Below the pieces are notes generated by a model. It had not been told where the DNA came from, did not search any database, and saw only the letters and a program-made list of their open reading frames with translations. From contig CANLSH010000011.1 in the NCBI GenBank assembly GCA_947493705.1, positions 44,449 to 108,448 of the forward strand: 64,000 nt of DNA, in the 5' to 3' direction. Positions 15,729-23,921 of the stretch are shown one piece after another (the stretch's first letter is position 1; every line of letters starts with the position of its first letter). The stretch is from an uncultured Arachnia sp. GTDB taxonomy: Bacteria > Actinomycetota > Actinomycetes > Propionibacteriales > Propionibacteriaceae. Both the position numbers and the translations under genes were made by a program.

Positions 15729-17012
15729 ATGGCCTTACGGGATGTGGAAGGGCGACGGCTGAGGAGTGAGCGCTTCGCATCTGCGGTTTCTCTCCGCTGG
15801 CTGGTGGTCACGTCCACGCTGGAGGGACTGGCTGATTCAACGGCGAGGACGCTCCTGTCGATCATCGCCGTCATGACTCTCGGAGCCGGAACAGGCCTGG
15901 TCGGGGTGATCAATGCTCTCGGGCTGACGGCTTTCCTTCTTCTGGGATTGCCAATCGGGATTATTGCGGATCGCATTGATGCACCGGGCAGGATCATGAC
16001 CCGGAGTACGTTGGCACGCGCGGGTGTGGCTGTGGGTGTCTTGGCGTGCTGGGGCGGTGGTTGGTTGCACGGCGCGACGGGGATCACCACGCTGGTGTCG
16101 GCGGCGCTGATCATCGGCATCGCTGACGTGTTCTACACCACCGGACAATCCCTGCTGGTGCCGAAGCTCACTGCACCGGATCACATCCGCGAGGCCTTCG
16201 GACGGGTGCATGCCGGTACCCAAGCGGGCGCCGTCGTTGGACCGCCGCTGCTCTCGGGGCTCCTGTTGATTGCCGCAGCCCCCACAGCGTGGATCGCGCC
16301 CGCCGCCGCATATTTGCTGTCGTCACTCACGCAGCGGCAGATCCACCGCGCCTTCGACGTCCCAGCGCCGTCGACAACTGAGCGCATTTCCCTGTGGGTT
16401 CAAGGGCGAGCCGGTATCTCGCACCTGATGGCTCATCCCATACTCCGTCGCATGACCGCAGCCAACATGCTGAACAATGCGGGGGTGATGGCCGCCAACA
16501 CCGTGGTCCCCGTTGTAGCCCTACGGCACCTCGATGTATCCCCGCCGACATTCACTGCGTTGGCGGCGGCGGGTGCCGTGGCCGGCGTGCTCGTCGCCAC
16601 GGTTGCCTCGCGAATCACTGCCGCGCTCGGTTTGGCTACCGTCCGTGTCCTGGCCGCGGTGGCGGCCAGTCTTGGAATTCTGGGCCTTGCGCTTGGCGGC
16701 GCAATCCTCGATGTTCTCCCCGGCTCAGCTGAGGTGTGGTTGGGAGTGCAGTTCGTCCTCGCAGGGGCCTCAGCCGCCGTGGCCAACGTCGCCGGCTCCG
16801 ATCTGGTCCCACGGCTGGCGCCGCCAGGGAAGCTGGGTAGCGTCATTGCCGCACAGCGAACCATCACACTTGGAATCATGCCCCTGTCTGCACTGCTCAC
16901 CGGACTCATCGGCACGAGCATGGGCATCACACCCGCCATTGCATTGTGGGCGACCCTCATTCTCGCGTCGGCTGTTCCCTGTTTTCGCATTCCAGACCTT
17001 GACCCTCGGTAA
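15729..17012 (+). CDS. Major facilitator superfamily transporter
   Basis: 427 residues, about 12 membrane helices in two halves separated by a basic loop around residues 190-210. It resembles MFS_3/enterobactin-exporter-like drug efflux proteins (AREAFGRVHAGTQAGAVVGPPLLSG split style region: REAFGRVHAGTQAGAVVG). The ATG at 15729 fits a leaderless message from the promoter at 15693-15721; an in-frame ATG 36 bases upstream lies inside that promoter. Exported compound unknown. Confidence 0.85.
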   Translation: MALRDVEGRRLRSERFASAVSLRWLVVTSTLEGLADSTARTLLSIIAVMTLGAGTGLVGVINALGLTAFLLLGLPIGIIADRIDAPGRIMTRSTLARAGVAVGVLACWGGGWLHGATGITTLVSAALIIGIADVFYTTGQSLLVPKLTAPDHIREAFGRVHAGTQAGAVVGPPLLSGLLLIAAAPTAWIAPAAAYLLSSLTQRQIHRAFDVPAPSTTERISLWVQGRAGISHLMAHPILRRMTAANMLNNAGVMAANTVVPVVALRHLDVSPPTFTALAAAGAVAGVLVATVASRITAALGLATVRVLAAVAASLGILGLALGGAILDVLPGSAEVWLGVQFVLAGASAAVANVAGSDLVPRLAPPGKLGSVIAAQRTITLGIMPLSALLTGLIGTSMGITPAIALWATLILASAVPCFRIPDLDPR

Positions 17013-17081
17013 CCGGCCGTCAATGGAGACGACGTCCATGCTGACTCCTGCCCGGCGATTTCTTTCCAGGGCACGGCATCG

Positions 17082-17564
17082 TTAACGACGCAGCCGACCC
17101 ACGAATGCCAGCGCCAACATGGAAGCGCCAATAGCCATCGATCCGGCCAGGAGTTCTGAGATGCTCAGGAAAGCGAACGTCAGCGGGCGGCCGGCGTCTT
17201 GAAGGTAGGCATTGAACAAAACCAGACCGGATTGAAGCATCGCTGCGAGCACCATGGCCACGATTCCCCACAGCGCCAACATCTTGGCGCCTCGGGGCCC
17301 GACGTGTACCTGCAGCATGCGTGTGGCCACCAACATGCCGATCACTGTGCCCGCAGCCAATATCAGTACGAAGCGCAACTGATTGAGAACGCCATCGGCC
17401 CAGAGGGGTATGCCGACGAAGAGCTCGGTCGGCCGGATCCACTCAAGGAGAAGTGCGAGGGTGAGGAGACCCAGTGCCACGAGGACGACGAGACCGTTGT
17501 GCAGACCCCACTGCTTCGGGGGATCCTCTGTATCAGCGCCAGTTTCAAAGTGCACCTCGTTCAT
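17082..17564 (-). CDS. Four-helix membrane protein of unknown function
   Basis: 160 residues with four membrane helices (NGLVVLVALGLLTLALLLEW, LRFVLILAAGTVIGMLVA, LALWGIVAMVLAAML, LLAGSMAIGASMLALAF) and a basic C-terminus. No family recognised. The ATG at 17564 has GGAGG seven bases upstream; the GTG just before it is too close to that site. Convergent with the MFS gene. Confidence 0.75.
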   Translation of the reverse strand: MNEVHFETGADTEDPPKQWGLHNGLVVLVALGLLTLALLLEWIRPTELFVGIPLWADGVLNQLRFVLILAAGTVIGMLVATRMLQVHVGPRGAKMLALWGIVAMVLAAMLQSGLVLFNAYLQDAGRPLTFAFLSISELLAGSMAIGASMLALAFVGRLRR

Positions 17565-17689
17565 CACCGCGCCTCCTTTGACGGGCCGAGCCTGTGGCGC
17601 ATTTTACGCGACAAGGTCTGACCTTGCTTGATTCAGCGAGCAGTGCTCAGCTGCACCCAACTCACCACGATCATTCCGTGGGTCGAGTT

Positions 17690-18001
17690 TCACGGCATGT
17701 CCGCGTCGCCGTCGAGGAGGCGCCGCAGGGTTGTGACGTGCGCCTTGAAAGCGCGGCGGCCCTGAAGCGTCAGCGAGACCCAGGTACGTGGGCGTCCGAA
17801 GGGCTGTTTGCGTTTGTCGAGCGTCACGTAGCCAGCTTCTCCCAGGATGCGCAACTGTTTCGACAGGGCCGATGTGGAGAGCTCGAGTGCTTCCTCGATG
17901 GCGGTGAACTCCAGAGCCGTGGCCGTGGCCAGTGCCGCGCAAATCCTCAACCGTACGGGGGAGTGGATGAGATCGTTGAAGGCGTCGGATCGTTGAGTCA
18001 C
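17690..18001 (-). CDS. Winged-helix transcriptional regulator (module 1)
   Basis: 103 residues. The whole protein is a winged helix: NDLIHSPVRLRICAALATA, then recognition helix LSTSALSKQLRILGEAGYV, then the wing KRKQPFGRPRTWVSLTLQGRRAF. This is the pattern of the stand-alone 'winged helix DNA-binding' group (PF13601-like). Its start overlaps the stop of the membrane-protein gene by 4 bases. The paralogue at 22474 shares ALSK-L---GYV, the G-RPRTWV-TLKGRRA- wing and the genetic context. Confidence 0.88.
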   Translation of the reverse strand: MTQRSDAFNDLIHSPVRLRICAALATATALEFTAIEEALELSTSALSKQLRILGEAGYVTLDKRKQPFGRPRTWVSLTLQGRRAFKAHVTTLRRLLDGDADMP

Positions 18002-18480
18002 GGCATGAGGTCACTGGGGTCGAAGTCACCGGAGGCCAACCGCCGGGCGGTGTCAGCATCGTCCCACCGGAGATAGACGTAGGAGAGAACGGCGAACAAC
18101 ACTCCCGCGGCAATGGCGAACCATGGCTGCCACGTAGCCGGCGGCTGGATCTGCCCGAGCACAAAGGCGGTGGCGTAAACCACGAGGAACCCAATTGTGC
18201 TGCGGCTGTTGACCTTCAACAACCTGCCCTGTCGACGCCGCAGACGCATGTCAAGCACCAAGAAGGCGACCATCCCCAAGACAAAAATTGCAGCAGCAAT
18301 GATCCAGCCAGCTGGGCTCCTGAGCAGAGCGACGCCGAAGGCCAACCCCATCGTGAGGGCGAAACCCACGCACCACCACACCGGACGCCGTGTGCTGGCG
18401 ACGGCGGCCCGCCGTGCGGACTCGATGCTCGACAGTTGTTCTGCTTCGGTGGGGCCTGATGGTCGTTGCGACGACGTCAT
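17998..18480 (-). CDS. Four-helix membrane protein, partner of winged-helix regulator (module 1)
   Basis: 160 residues: a charged N-terminal segment (SSIESARRAAVASTRRPVWW), then four membrane helices and a soluble tail (LRWDDADTARRLASGDFDPSD). It lies in an operon with the regulator gene, overlapping it by 4 bases. The ATG at 18480 is preceded by AGAAGGGTGGAACTAC. Upstream lies the inverted repeat 18522-18548. In this type of pair the regulator often represses the operon; the job of the membrane protein is unknown. Confidence 0.8.
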   Translation of the reverse strand: MTSSQRPSGPTEAEQLSSIESARRAAVASTRRPVWWCVGFALTMGLAFGVALLRSPAGWIIAAAIFVLGMVAFLVLDMRLRRRQGRLLKVNSRSTIGFLVVYATAFVLGQIQPPATWQPWFAIAAGVLFAVLSYVYLRWDDADTARRLASGDFDPSDLMP

Positions 18481-18521
18481 GTAGTTCCACCCTTCTGAGA
18501 TCGGCGTTCCTCCATCATCGC

Positions 18522-18548
18522 AGTTGGTTGTGCGAGTGGCAACCAACT
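18522..18548 (-). promoter_or_regulatory. Inverted repeat operator of module 1
   Basis: AGTTGGTTG and CAACCAACT form 9-bp perfect arms with a 9-base spacer. On the minus strand TTGCCA (overlapping the first arm), 17 bases and GATGAT form a possible promoter, so the second arm lies between -35 and -10. Confidence 0.6.
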
Positions 18549-18800
18549 CAGATCAAACGTAGCCGACACACCGAGTGAGCTATCCCAAAGCTGAGCGGCT
18601 GCGTGCGCGGGAGGTCGCCGGACCTGAGGCGCTGCAATTCGTGACATCTCGGGCATGCTGCAGCACGCCGAAACTGTCGGCGCGACTCGTAGACGTGCTT
18701 GAAGGTCGCATAGGGAGAAAGGTGACTGACGTTGGCAAAAGGCGCCCGCGGATCAACTTCGATGTCCGTGTGTGGCAGCCGTACGAATCGGAGCAATACC

Positions 18801-19062
18801 TCAGCGATCGTAGGCATCGCTGCGGTGACCGAGCCTGACAACCACGATGACCAACTTGTCGTGTTCGACCGTGTAGATGATGCGGTAGTCACCCACACGG
18901 ACGCGAAAGCCGGGGCGCCCACTCAGGGCTCGGGAAGCGGGTGGCCGAGGATCCTGAGCCAGAAGGGAGATGGCTCCCTGAATGCGACGACGCACCTGTG
19001 GATCCACCTTGCGCAGCGCTCGTGCCGCCGCTGGGCCGAAGTTCGATCCGGTACTCGCTCAC
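18801..19062 (-). pseudogene. RelE-type toxin gene with a one-base insertion
   Basis: A GTG at 19062 overlaps the antitoxin stop by 4 bases and starts SEYRIELRP, a RelE N-terminus. The frame is lost in the CCC run near 19034. Dropping one C gives RPAAARALRKVDPQVRRRIQG and then the intact rest (PGFRVRVGDYRIIYTVEHDKLVIVVV). Restart at an internal GTG (19007) would yield 68 residues lacking the first strand and helix. So the toxin is probably inactive while its antitoxin stays intact. Confidence 0.8.
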
Positions 19063-19307
19063 TCCCAGCCCAAATCCTTCTTGACCTGTTCCCAAGGAAT
19101 GTTTGACCCCTCCTCCTCCATGGCCGCGTCGAAGGCTGCGATGTCCTCGGCATCCTCGAGGGCGGACATCAGTTGTTCATAGCGTTCAGGGCTCACCAGC
19201 ACTCCCGCGGGACGGCCATGCCGCTGCACGATCACCGCCTCGGTCTGGGCGGTTTCCATCGCGGCGGGGAGATGCTCCCGTGCTTCGCTGATGCTCATGA
19301 TGGCCAT
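19059..19307 (-). CDS. Phd/YefM-family antitoxin
   Basis: 82 residues. MAIMSISEAREHLPAAMETAQ, VIVQRHGRPAGVLVSPERYEQL is the Phd/YefM DNA-binding domain; the acidic C-terminal part (DAAMEEEGSNIPWEQVKKDLGWE region) binds the toxin. It precedes a RelE-type toxin gene with 4-base overlap; that toxin is frameshifted. The ATG at 19307 is used since it begins the domain exactly. Confidence 0.9.
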   Translation of the reverse strand: MAIMSISEAREHLPAAMETAQTEAVIVQRHGRPAGVLVSPERYEQLMSALEDAEDIAAFDAAMEEEGSNIPWEQVKKDLGWE

Positions 19308-19408
19308 ACATAGAATCGTACAACTCGGGTTGAGAATCATACGGAAAGTGGGTTTTCTGCACTCATGGACGATCCCGGTGTAAGGGAATCCTCACTGTGC
19401 GACAGGCA

Positions 19409-19891
19409 TCAAAGCTGAAGTTTCATCGTCACTGCCCCCGATTCCGCGCGGACCGGCCGGAAGCCGACGTCCTGGTAAAGGCGAAGCGCGAAGTTGTCGG
19501 TCTCCACGCTGAGGCTGATCGCTGGCATTTCGGCATCGCGTGCAGCTGCGATCAGTGCGCTGAGCAGGCTGCGGCCCACGCCTCGACCTCGCCACGCTCC
19601 TGCGACGCCCATCGAGAGTTCCGGAACAGCGGCGTCGATGAAGCCATAGCCGGGGTCCTCGGCGGTGAAAAACCGTAGCCAGGCAGCACCGATGGGTTCG
19701 GCGGCCTCGGCCACGACCCCGAGGTCGCCGGGTTGAGGCCATCCGGCGACGTAGTGCGCCAACTCCGGGACGCTCAACACGTCGTCGCGTGATCCCGACG
19801 GCCCATCGGGTCTCCAGAAAGCGGCTGCCACCACCATGTCGATCAGAAAGTCCGCGTCGGAGGTGACGGCTCGCCGAAGGGTGATGTCCAT
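19409..19891 (-). CDS. GNAT-family N-acetyltransferase
   Basis: 160 residues, a single GNAT domain. The acetyl-CoA loop is AWRGRGVGRSLLSALIAAARD, followed by ISLSVETDNFALRLYQDVGF, the classical strand-helix pair of RimI-like enzymes. The ATG at 19891 starts MDITLRRAVTSDADFL, the expected first strand. It is divergent from the YbaK-like gene with only 54 bases between starts. Substrate unknown. Confidence 0.92.
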   Translation of the reverse strand: MDITLRRAVTSDADFLIDMVVAAAFWRPDGPSGSRDDVLSVPELAHYVAGWPQPGDLGVVAEAAEPIGAAWLRFFTAEDPGYGFIDAAVPELSMGVAGAWRGRGVGRSLLSALIAAARDAEMPAISLSVETDNFALRLYQDVGFRPVRAESGAVTMKLQL

Positions 19892-19945
19892 GACGAAAGC
19901 ATGCCTGAACGTCGAGTCGCTCAAGAGGTTCTGTAAATTGGCGCT

Positions 19946-20491
19946 GTGACCTCTTCCGCGACTGACCTGCCCGGACACCTCGACTGGGAACCTGCTCAAG
20001 AGCGCCCAGATCTGCTGGCTTCGGTGACGGCATCGGCCATCGGCGGGCTCGAGGCGTTCGTCGCCCCCATCGACGAACAACTGGCCGACACCGCGGCATT
20101 CTGTGAGGCGTATGGGGTGGAGTTGGCGGAATCGGCCAACTGCGTCGTGGTGGAGGGCAGGCGTGGGGAGGTGTCCACTATGGCCGCGGTGATGGTGCTG
20201 GCGACGGACAAGGCGGATGTCAACAAGACTGTCCGGAAACACTTGGGAGTCCGCAAGATGTCATTTGCATCGATGGAGGCGGCGACGCAATCGACGTCCA
20301 TGGCTTACGGCGGCATCACCCCCGTCGGGCTGCCAGCTGAGTGGCCGATCCTGGTTGACGAGAACGTGGCACAAGCCGGATGGGTGGTGATCGGCTCCGG
20401 CACTCGGGGCAGCAAGGTAGCGGTTCGGGGTTCCGACGTCGCCCGCCTACCGATGGCTGAGGTCCTGACTCTGACCCTTCCCGTCCCATGA
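19946..20491 (+). CDS. YbaK/aminoacyl-tRNA editing domain protein
   Basis: 181 residues. The middle and C-terminal part (CEAYGVELAESANCVVVEGRRGE, NKTVRKHLGVRKMSFASME, YGGITPVGLPAEWPILVD) fits the YbaK/ProX family, which removes wrong amino acids from tRNA. A GTG start at 19946 follows TAAATT (19934-19939), consistent with a leaderless message. Such free-standing proteins often act on Cys- or Ala-tRNA(Pro); this one's target is unknown. Confidence 0.88.
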   Translation: MTSSATDLPGHLDWEPAQERPDLLASVTASAIGGLEAFVAPIDEQLADTAAFCEAYGVELAESANCVVVEGRRGEVSTMAAVMVLATDKADVNKTVRKHLGVRKMSFASMEAATQSTSMAYGGITPVGLPAEWPILVDENVAQAGWVVIGSGTRGSKVAVRGSDVARLPMAEVLTLTLPVP

Positions 20492-20539
20492 GGTTTGGAT
20501 CGCGTGCCACATGAGGATGGGGTACGAAGCAACGACGGA

Positions 20540-21382
20540 ATGGGGGCCGCAGTGCGGACAGTGGACCTGAGCAATGGAACAGCCTTGCCGACGATGGGGC
20601 AGGGAACGTGGTGCATGGGCGATGATCCCGCAACACGGTCGCAGGAGATCGAGGCGTTGCGCGAGGGAATCCGCCGCGGAATGACGCTGATTGACACCGC
20701 CGAGATGTATGGCGACGGCAGGTCGGAAGACCTTGTTGGTGAGGCGATCTCCGACTGCCGCGACGATGTATTCCTCGTCAGCAAAGTGACGCCCGGCGTC
20801 AGCCGTCGGGGAACGATCAAAGCGTGTGAGCAAAGTCTGCGACGGCTGGGGACAGACCGGTTGGACCTCTATCTTCTCCATTGGCCAGGTGCCAGCGACT
20901 TCCAGCAGATGATTGATGCATTCCAGCAACTGGTGGCCGACGGCAAGATCCGGCAGTTTGGTGTCAGCAACTTCACATTGAACCAGCTGCGGCGTTTCCG
21001 AGAGATCGCTGGAGGGGAGGACGCCCACTTTCAGCAGCTCCTCTACAACCTCAACCAGCGCGGCATCGAGTGGGAGCTGCTGCCGTGGTTGCAGGATCAC
21101 AGATTCGCGATGATGGCCTACTCCCCATTTGATCAGGGAGAACTCTTCCACCACGACGAACTTACGGAGTTTGCCCGGCAGCGCGACCTCACTGTCGGCC
21201 AAGTGGCGTTGGCGTGGTTGCTGGCCAAGGACCAGGTGATACCGATTCCGAAGTCCTCGCACCCCGACAGGGCCATCGAGAATGCTGCCGCACGTGAGGT
21301 GTCGCTCAGCCCAGGCGATATGGATGAGCTGGACGAAATGTTTCCCCCGCCCACCACGTCAGGGCCGTTGCAGATCTACTGA
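20540..21382 (+). CDS. Aldo/keto reductase
   Basis: 280 residues. The AKR tetrad is present: Asp and Tyr in LIDTAEMYGDGRSE, Lys in VFLVSKVTP and His in LYLLHWPG. GVSNFTLNQLRRF and IPIPKSSHPDRAIENAAA form the NADPH site. It reduces carbonyl compounds, substrate unknown; YeaE-like members act on methylglyoxal. The start is uncertain: the ATG at 20540 begins just before the first strand, an earlier in-frame codon at 20495 is also possible. Follows the YbaK-like gene by about 50 bases. Confidence 0.92.
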   Translation: MGAAVRTVDLSNGTALPTMGQGTWCMGDDPATRSQEIEALREGIRRGMTLIDTAEMYGDGRSEDLVGEAISDCRDDVFLVSKVTPGVSRRGTIKACEQSLRRLGTDRLDLYLLHWPGASDFQQMIDAFQQLVADGKIRQFGVSNFTLNQLRRFREIAGGEDAHFQQLLYNLNQRGIEWELLPWLQDHRFAMMAYSPFDQGELFHHDELTEFARQRDLTVGQVALAWLLAKDQVIPIPKSSHPDRAIENAAAREVSLSPGDMDELDEMFPPPTTSGPLQIY

Positions 21383-21592
21383 GTAGTTGGGGACGGGCAG
21401 TTCAAAGACGCCGAGGGGGTCAATCTCTTCCTGCGTGGATAAAGACGTCCTCAAGTCGCCGATACTTGGGGAACCTAGCGTTGCCCCTTGACGACGGCGA
21501 TCATGTGCCGTCAGCTGGCGCGACGGTGAGCATGAAGAGTTCGAAAGTACAGCGATGTGGCACATGACAAGCCGTCGTCATCACCGCGGACA

Positions 21593-21637
21593 TTGATTTC
21601 GCAGTCCACGTGGCACATACTTTCCATATGGAAAGTA
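21593..21637 (+). promoter_or_regulatory. Promoter and 20-bp perfect palindrome of module 2
   Basis: TTGATT (21593-21598), 17 bases, CATACT (21616-21621) gives a transcription start at about 21628, the ATG itself. The 20-bp perfect palindrome TACTTTCCATATGGAAAGTA (21618-21637) covers the -10 and the start codon. A bound dimer would block both transcription start and, on DNA, the leaderless start region. The winged-helix gene downstream is the likely binder. Confidence 0.75.
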
Positions 21638-22467
21638 GAATACCTCCAACTTCTCCCGGCGACGCCGCGGACCGGTTACAGGGGCACGCGGAAGTGCGTG
21701 CTCGGGTGGAACGCCGCGGGCCATCGCGGGCGATGTCTTTGCTACTGCTGTGGGAGGCGGTGGCAATGAGCGGCTTCGTGGGGGTGTTCTTGGTGTCCTT
21801 CGGTGGACGCTCGCTCGATGATATGCCCACGGATGCGGTTACCCGCCCGACATGGTTGCTGGTTTTCCCGATCATTGTGCTCTCGTGGCTGATCAACGGA
21901 GCGCGGGAGAGGTTCAGCATCCGCAGGAAACCGTCACTCGTCTTCTGGGTTGCCTTCGTGCTCATTTTTATCGTGGTCTCTTATCTGATAGCGAAGAGTG
22001 GCGACTATCCGTGGTGGCTCAACCTCCTGGTTCCCGCGGTCCTGTTCGTGACGATGGCGGCGACCCCGGTACGGCAACTCCTCAGTTCACCAATCTCCCA
22101 TTCACGGCCGTGGGCCAACGAGCCTCTGAGTCGCTCGGCGCGATGGACCACGGTGCTGATCGGCGCCGCCATGGGATTTCTCAGCATGACCGGTAACGAA
22201 ACGTGGTTGTCCATCGCGTCGGCAGTGGTGATGATGCTGCTGCTTGTCGTCACCCTTTTCGACCGAAGGCTTCCTCGTGCCGGATACGAGTGGGGATCGA
22301 TCCACTGGACCGCCTTCGGAATCGTGATCGTCCTGCTCTTCGCGCTGACCGTGTTGCTTTCGCTTACTGGCTGGATCACAGCGCCCATCAACATCGCCGC
22401 AGGTGCTTCCATTTTTCTCGTGATGCTCACTGCGGCGTTCCTGCCCTCGACTCCGTCAGCGGGATAG
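21628..22467 (+). CDS. Multi-helix membrane protein, partner of winged-helix regulator (module 2)
   Basis: 279 residues. After a charged 40-residue start (RLQGHAEVRARVERRGPSRA) come about seven membrane helices in an N-terminal and a C-terminal group, separated by a loop (SSPISHSRPWANEPLSRSARW). No known family motif. Leaderless start at 21628 inside the operator palindrome. Six bases separate it from the regulator gene 22474. The order membrane protein-regulator matches modules 1 and 3. Confidence 0.82.
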   Translation: MESRIPPTSPGDAADRLQGHAEVRARVERRGPSRAMSLLLLWEAVAMSGFVGVFLVSFGGRSLDDMPTDAVTRPTWLLVFPIIVLSWLINGARERFSIRRKPSLVFWVAFVLIFIVVSYLIAKSGDYPWWLNLLVPAVLFVTMAATPVRQLLSSPISHSRPWANEPLSRSARWTTVLIGAAMGFLSMTGNETWLSIASAVVMMLLLVVTLFDRRLPRAGYEWGSIHWTAFGIVIVLLFALTVLLSLTGWITAPINIAAGASIFLVMLTAAFLPSTPSAG

Positions 22468-22473
22468 AACCCC

Positions 22474-22815
22474 ATGGCCCACCCGAGGCGTGGTTTGGAC
22501 GACGCCTTCCAGACCCCCGTCCGCTTCTCACTCATGGCCGCACTGGGGCGTCACATCGAGGTTGATTTCGGAACGCTGCGCGAGGTGCTCGAAGTTGAGG
22601 ACTCGGCGCTGAGCAAAGCGATCTCTCACTTGCAGAAGGCCGGGTACGTCAACGTCACGAAAGGCTACGTGGGCAGCCGGCCCCGCACCTGGGTGGAGAC
22701 GACCCTCAAGGGGCGCCGTGCCTATCGACAGCATCTGCTCGCCCTCCGTGCCATCACCGAAGGCATCCTCGATGACACCAGCAACGACACGCATGACCGC
22801 GGGAACCTTGACTGA
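22474..22815 (+). CDS. Winged-helix transcriptional regulator (module 2)
   Basis: 113 residues: LDDAFQTPVRFSLMAALGR, VEDSALSKAISHLQKAGYV as recognition helix, then the wing GYVGSRPRTWVETTLKGRRAYRQHL. It is a paralogue of the protein at 17690, with the same stand-alone winged-helix fold. Co-transcribed with the membrane protein. The 20-bp palindrome at 21618-21637 is its probable site. Confidence 0.9.
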   Translation: MAHPRRGLDDAFQTPVRFSLMAALGRHIEVDFGTLREVLEVEDSALSKAISHLQKAGYVNVTKGYVGSRPRTWVETTLKGRRAYRQHLLALRAITEGILDDTSNDTHDRGNLD

Positions 22816-22832
22816 ACACAGCGCATCCAACG

Positions 22833-22985
22833 CTATTGGGCTGCGATGCGTTGGAGCTCGGCGATGTCGATACGCCCTATTGCGGCCGCCGCTGCATCAA
22901 TGCGTGACATGGTCCAAGGCGAGGCAGACGAAATGATCTGCATTTCTTGGGAACGATTCTCGTGTAGGGCCATGTGCGCCCGCAT
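22833..22985 (-). CDS. Possible 50-residue protein downstream of the thioesterase
   Basis: A short frame MRAHMALHENRSQEMQIISS...AELQRIAAQ fills the gap after the thioesterase stop on the same strand. It has a helix-forming composition and a TCTAAT hexamer 7 bases before its ATG. No family recognised; it may be chance. Confidence 0.3.
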   Translation of the reverse strand: MRAHMALHENRSQEMQIISSASPWTMSRIDAAAAAIGRIDIAELQRIAAQ

Positions 22986-22999
22986 CGACAGAATTAGAT

Positions 23000-23521
23000 T
23001 CAAGAGTTGCGCAGAGCCGGTGTCTGCAGAGTCTCGGCCACCCATTGCGGCAGGTCGGGCTGCTCGATCGTCATAGGTGAGAGGTCCATGACGGACTGCG
23101 GCTGGACCCGCTCGCCTCCACGTCCGAGGAATCTTGCTTTGAGCACTGCCGAAGCCACGACGACGCCGTCGCGCTCGAAGTCTTGCGTGAGATAGAACGC
23201 TTTGTCATCCCATCCGATGACTTCACTGACGATCTCGAAATGCTGGAACAAAGTGAGCGAGCGACGAAAGGAGATGGTCTCGGCGACCACCACGGGATAC
23301 CACCCCCGTTTTCTGAGCCCTGCTGTGAAGCCCGCCCGATTCATCAAATCGACCCTGGCCAGGTCCATGAGCGAAAGATAGACGCCGTTGTTCACATGGC
23401 GCAGGACATCGAGATCTGTCGGCCATACCCTGAAGGGGGTGCGACAGGGCCCGAGCGGAGATATCACCGAACGGCGCTGTGACAGGAAGGGCAGTGCCAG
23501 CAGCCGCAGAATCAAGTTCAT
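23000..23521 (-). CDS. Acyl-CoA thioesterase, hotdog fold
   Basis: 173 residues. RVWPTDLDVLRHVNNGVYLSLMDLARVDLM is the 4HBT/FcbC-like active-site region (the D-x-x-H-V-N-N pattern). ETISFRRSLTLFQHFEIVSEV and FERDGVVVASAVLKARFL are the following strands. The family hydrolyses acyl-CoA thioesters. It is the usual length for the actinobacterial THEM6-like group. Substrate unknown. Confidence 0.9.
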   Translation of the reverse strand: MNLILRLLALPFLSQRRSVISPLGPCRTPFRVWPTDLDVLRHVNNGVYLSLMDLARVDLMNRAGFTAGLRKRGWYPVVVAETISFRRSLTLFQHFEIVSEVIGWDDKAFYLTQDFERDGVVVASAVLKARFLGRGGERVQPQSVMDLSPMTIEQPDLPQWVAETLQTPALRNS

Positions 23522-23921
23522 GAGGTCTCAAGATATAGGCGAACCCCAAATGCGCTGGCATGGAGATGGAATCGCTCACGTCCGGCCCCGTCGAGTCAGG
23601 AACCCCACCTCTGAACAGCGGTTGCACACGCCAGTAATTGAAGGAAGGCAACAGCCATTCGATGGGTCCGAAACGAGTAGTTTCTCGGGTCCGCTGACAC
23701 GTAGGGCTGGTCATGGAGATCGTCGCACTCCTAGTCATCGGTTGCACCTTGACCACAACCAGCGCCACAGCCGTTCTGATCGCCCTATCCCTTCCCTACG
23801 GCTTTGGTGTCGAAACAACCGAAGCGCAGCTGCCGGCATCAAGAAGAGGAGGGGGGCGGGCTGCTCGGAGAATAGCCTCTCTGTTCGAAAAATGTCAGTG
23901 GTGGCTGGAAGACTGTGGTGC
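23522..23921. other. Intergenic stretch between thioesterase and HNH gene
   Basis: About 400 bases between divergent genes. A frame from 23713 begins with a hydrophobic stretch, but it then runs out of frame through the HNH gene, and open frame on the plus strand upstream of 23892 lacks coding character. No clear promoter motif or repeat seen. Confidence 0.5.

Noticed and set aside
18575..18838. Plus-strand ORF of 87 codons and minus-strand ORF 18548-18922
   Set aside because: Both lack a ribosome site and known motifs and cover the 3' end of the toxin gene. No reason to prefer one strand.
23388..23921. N-terminal extension of the HNH protein
   Set aside because: The open frame upstream of 23892 crosses the divergent thioesterase gene's 5' end and has no conserved domain character.
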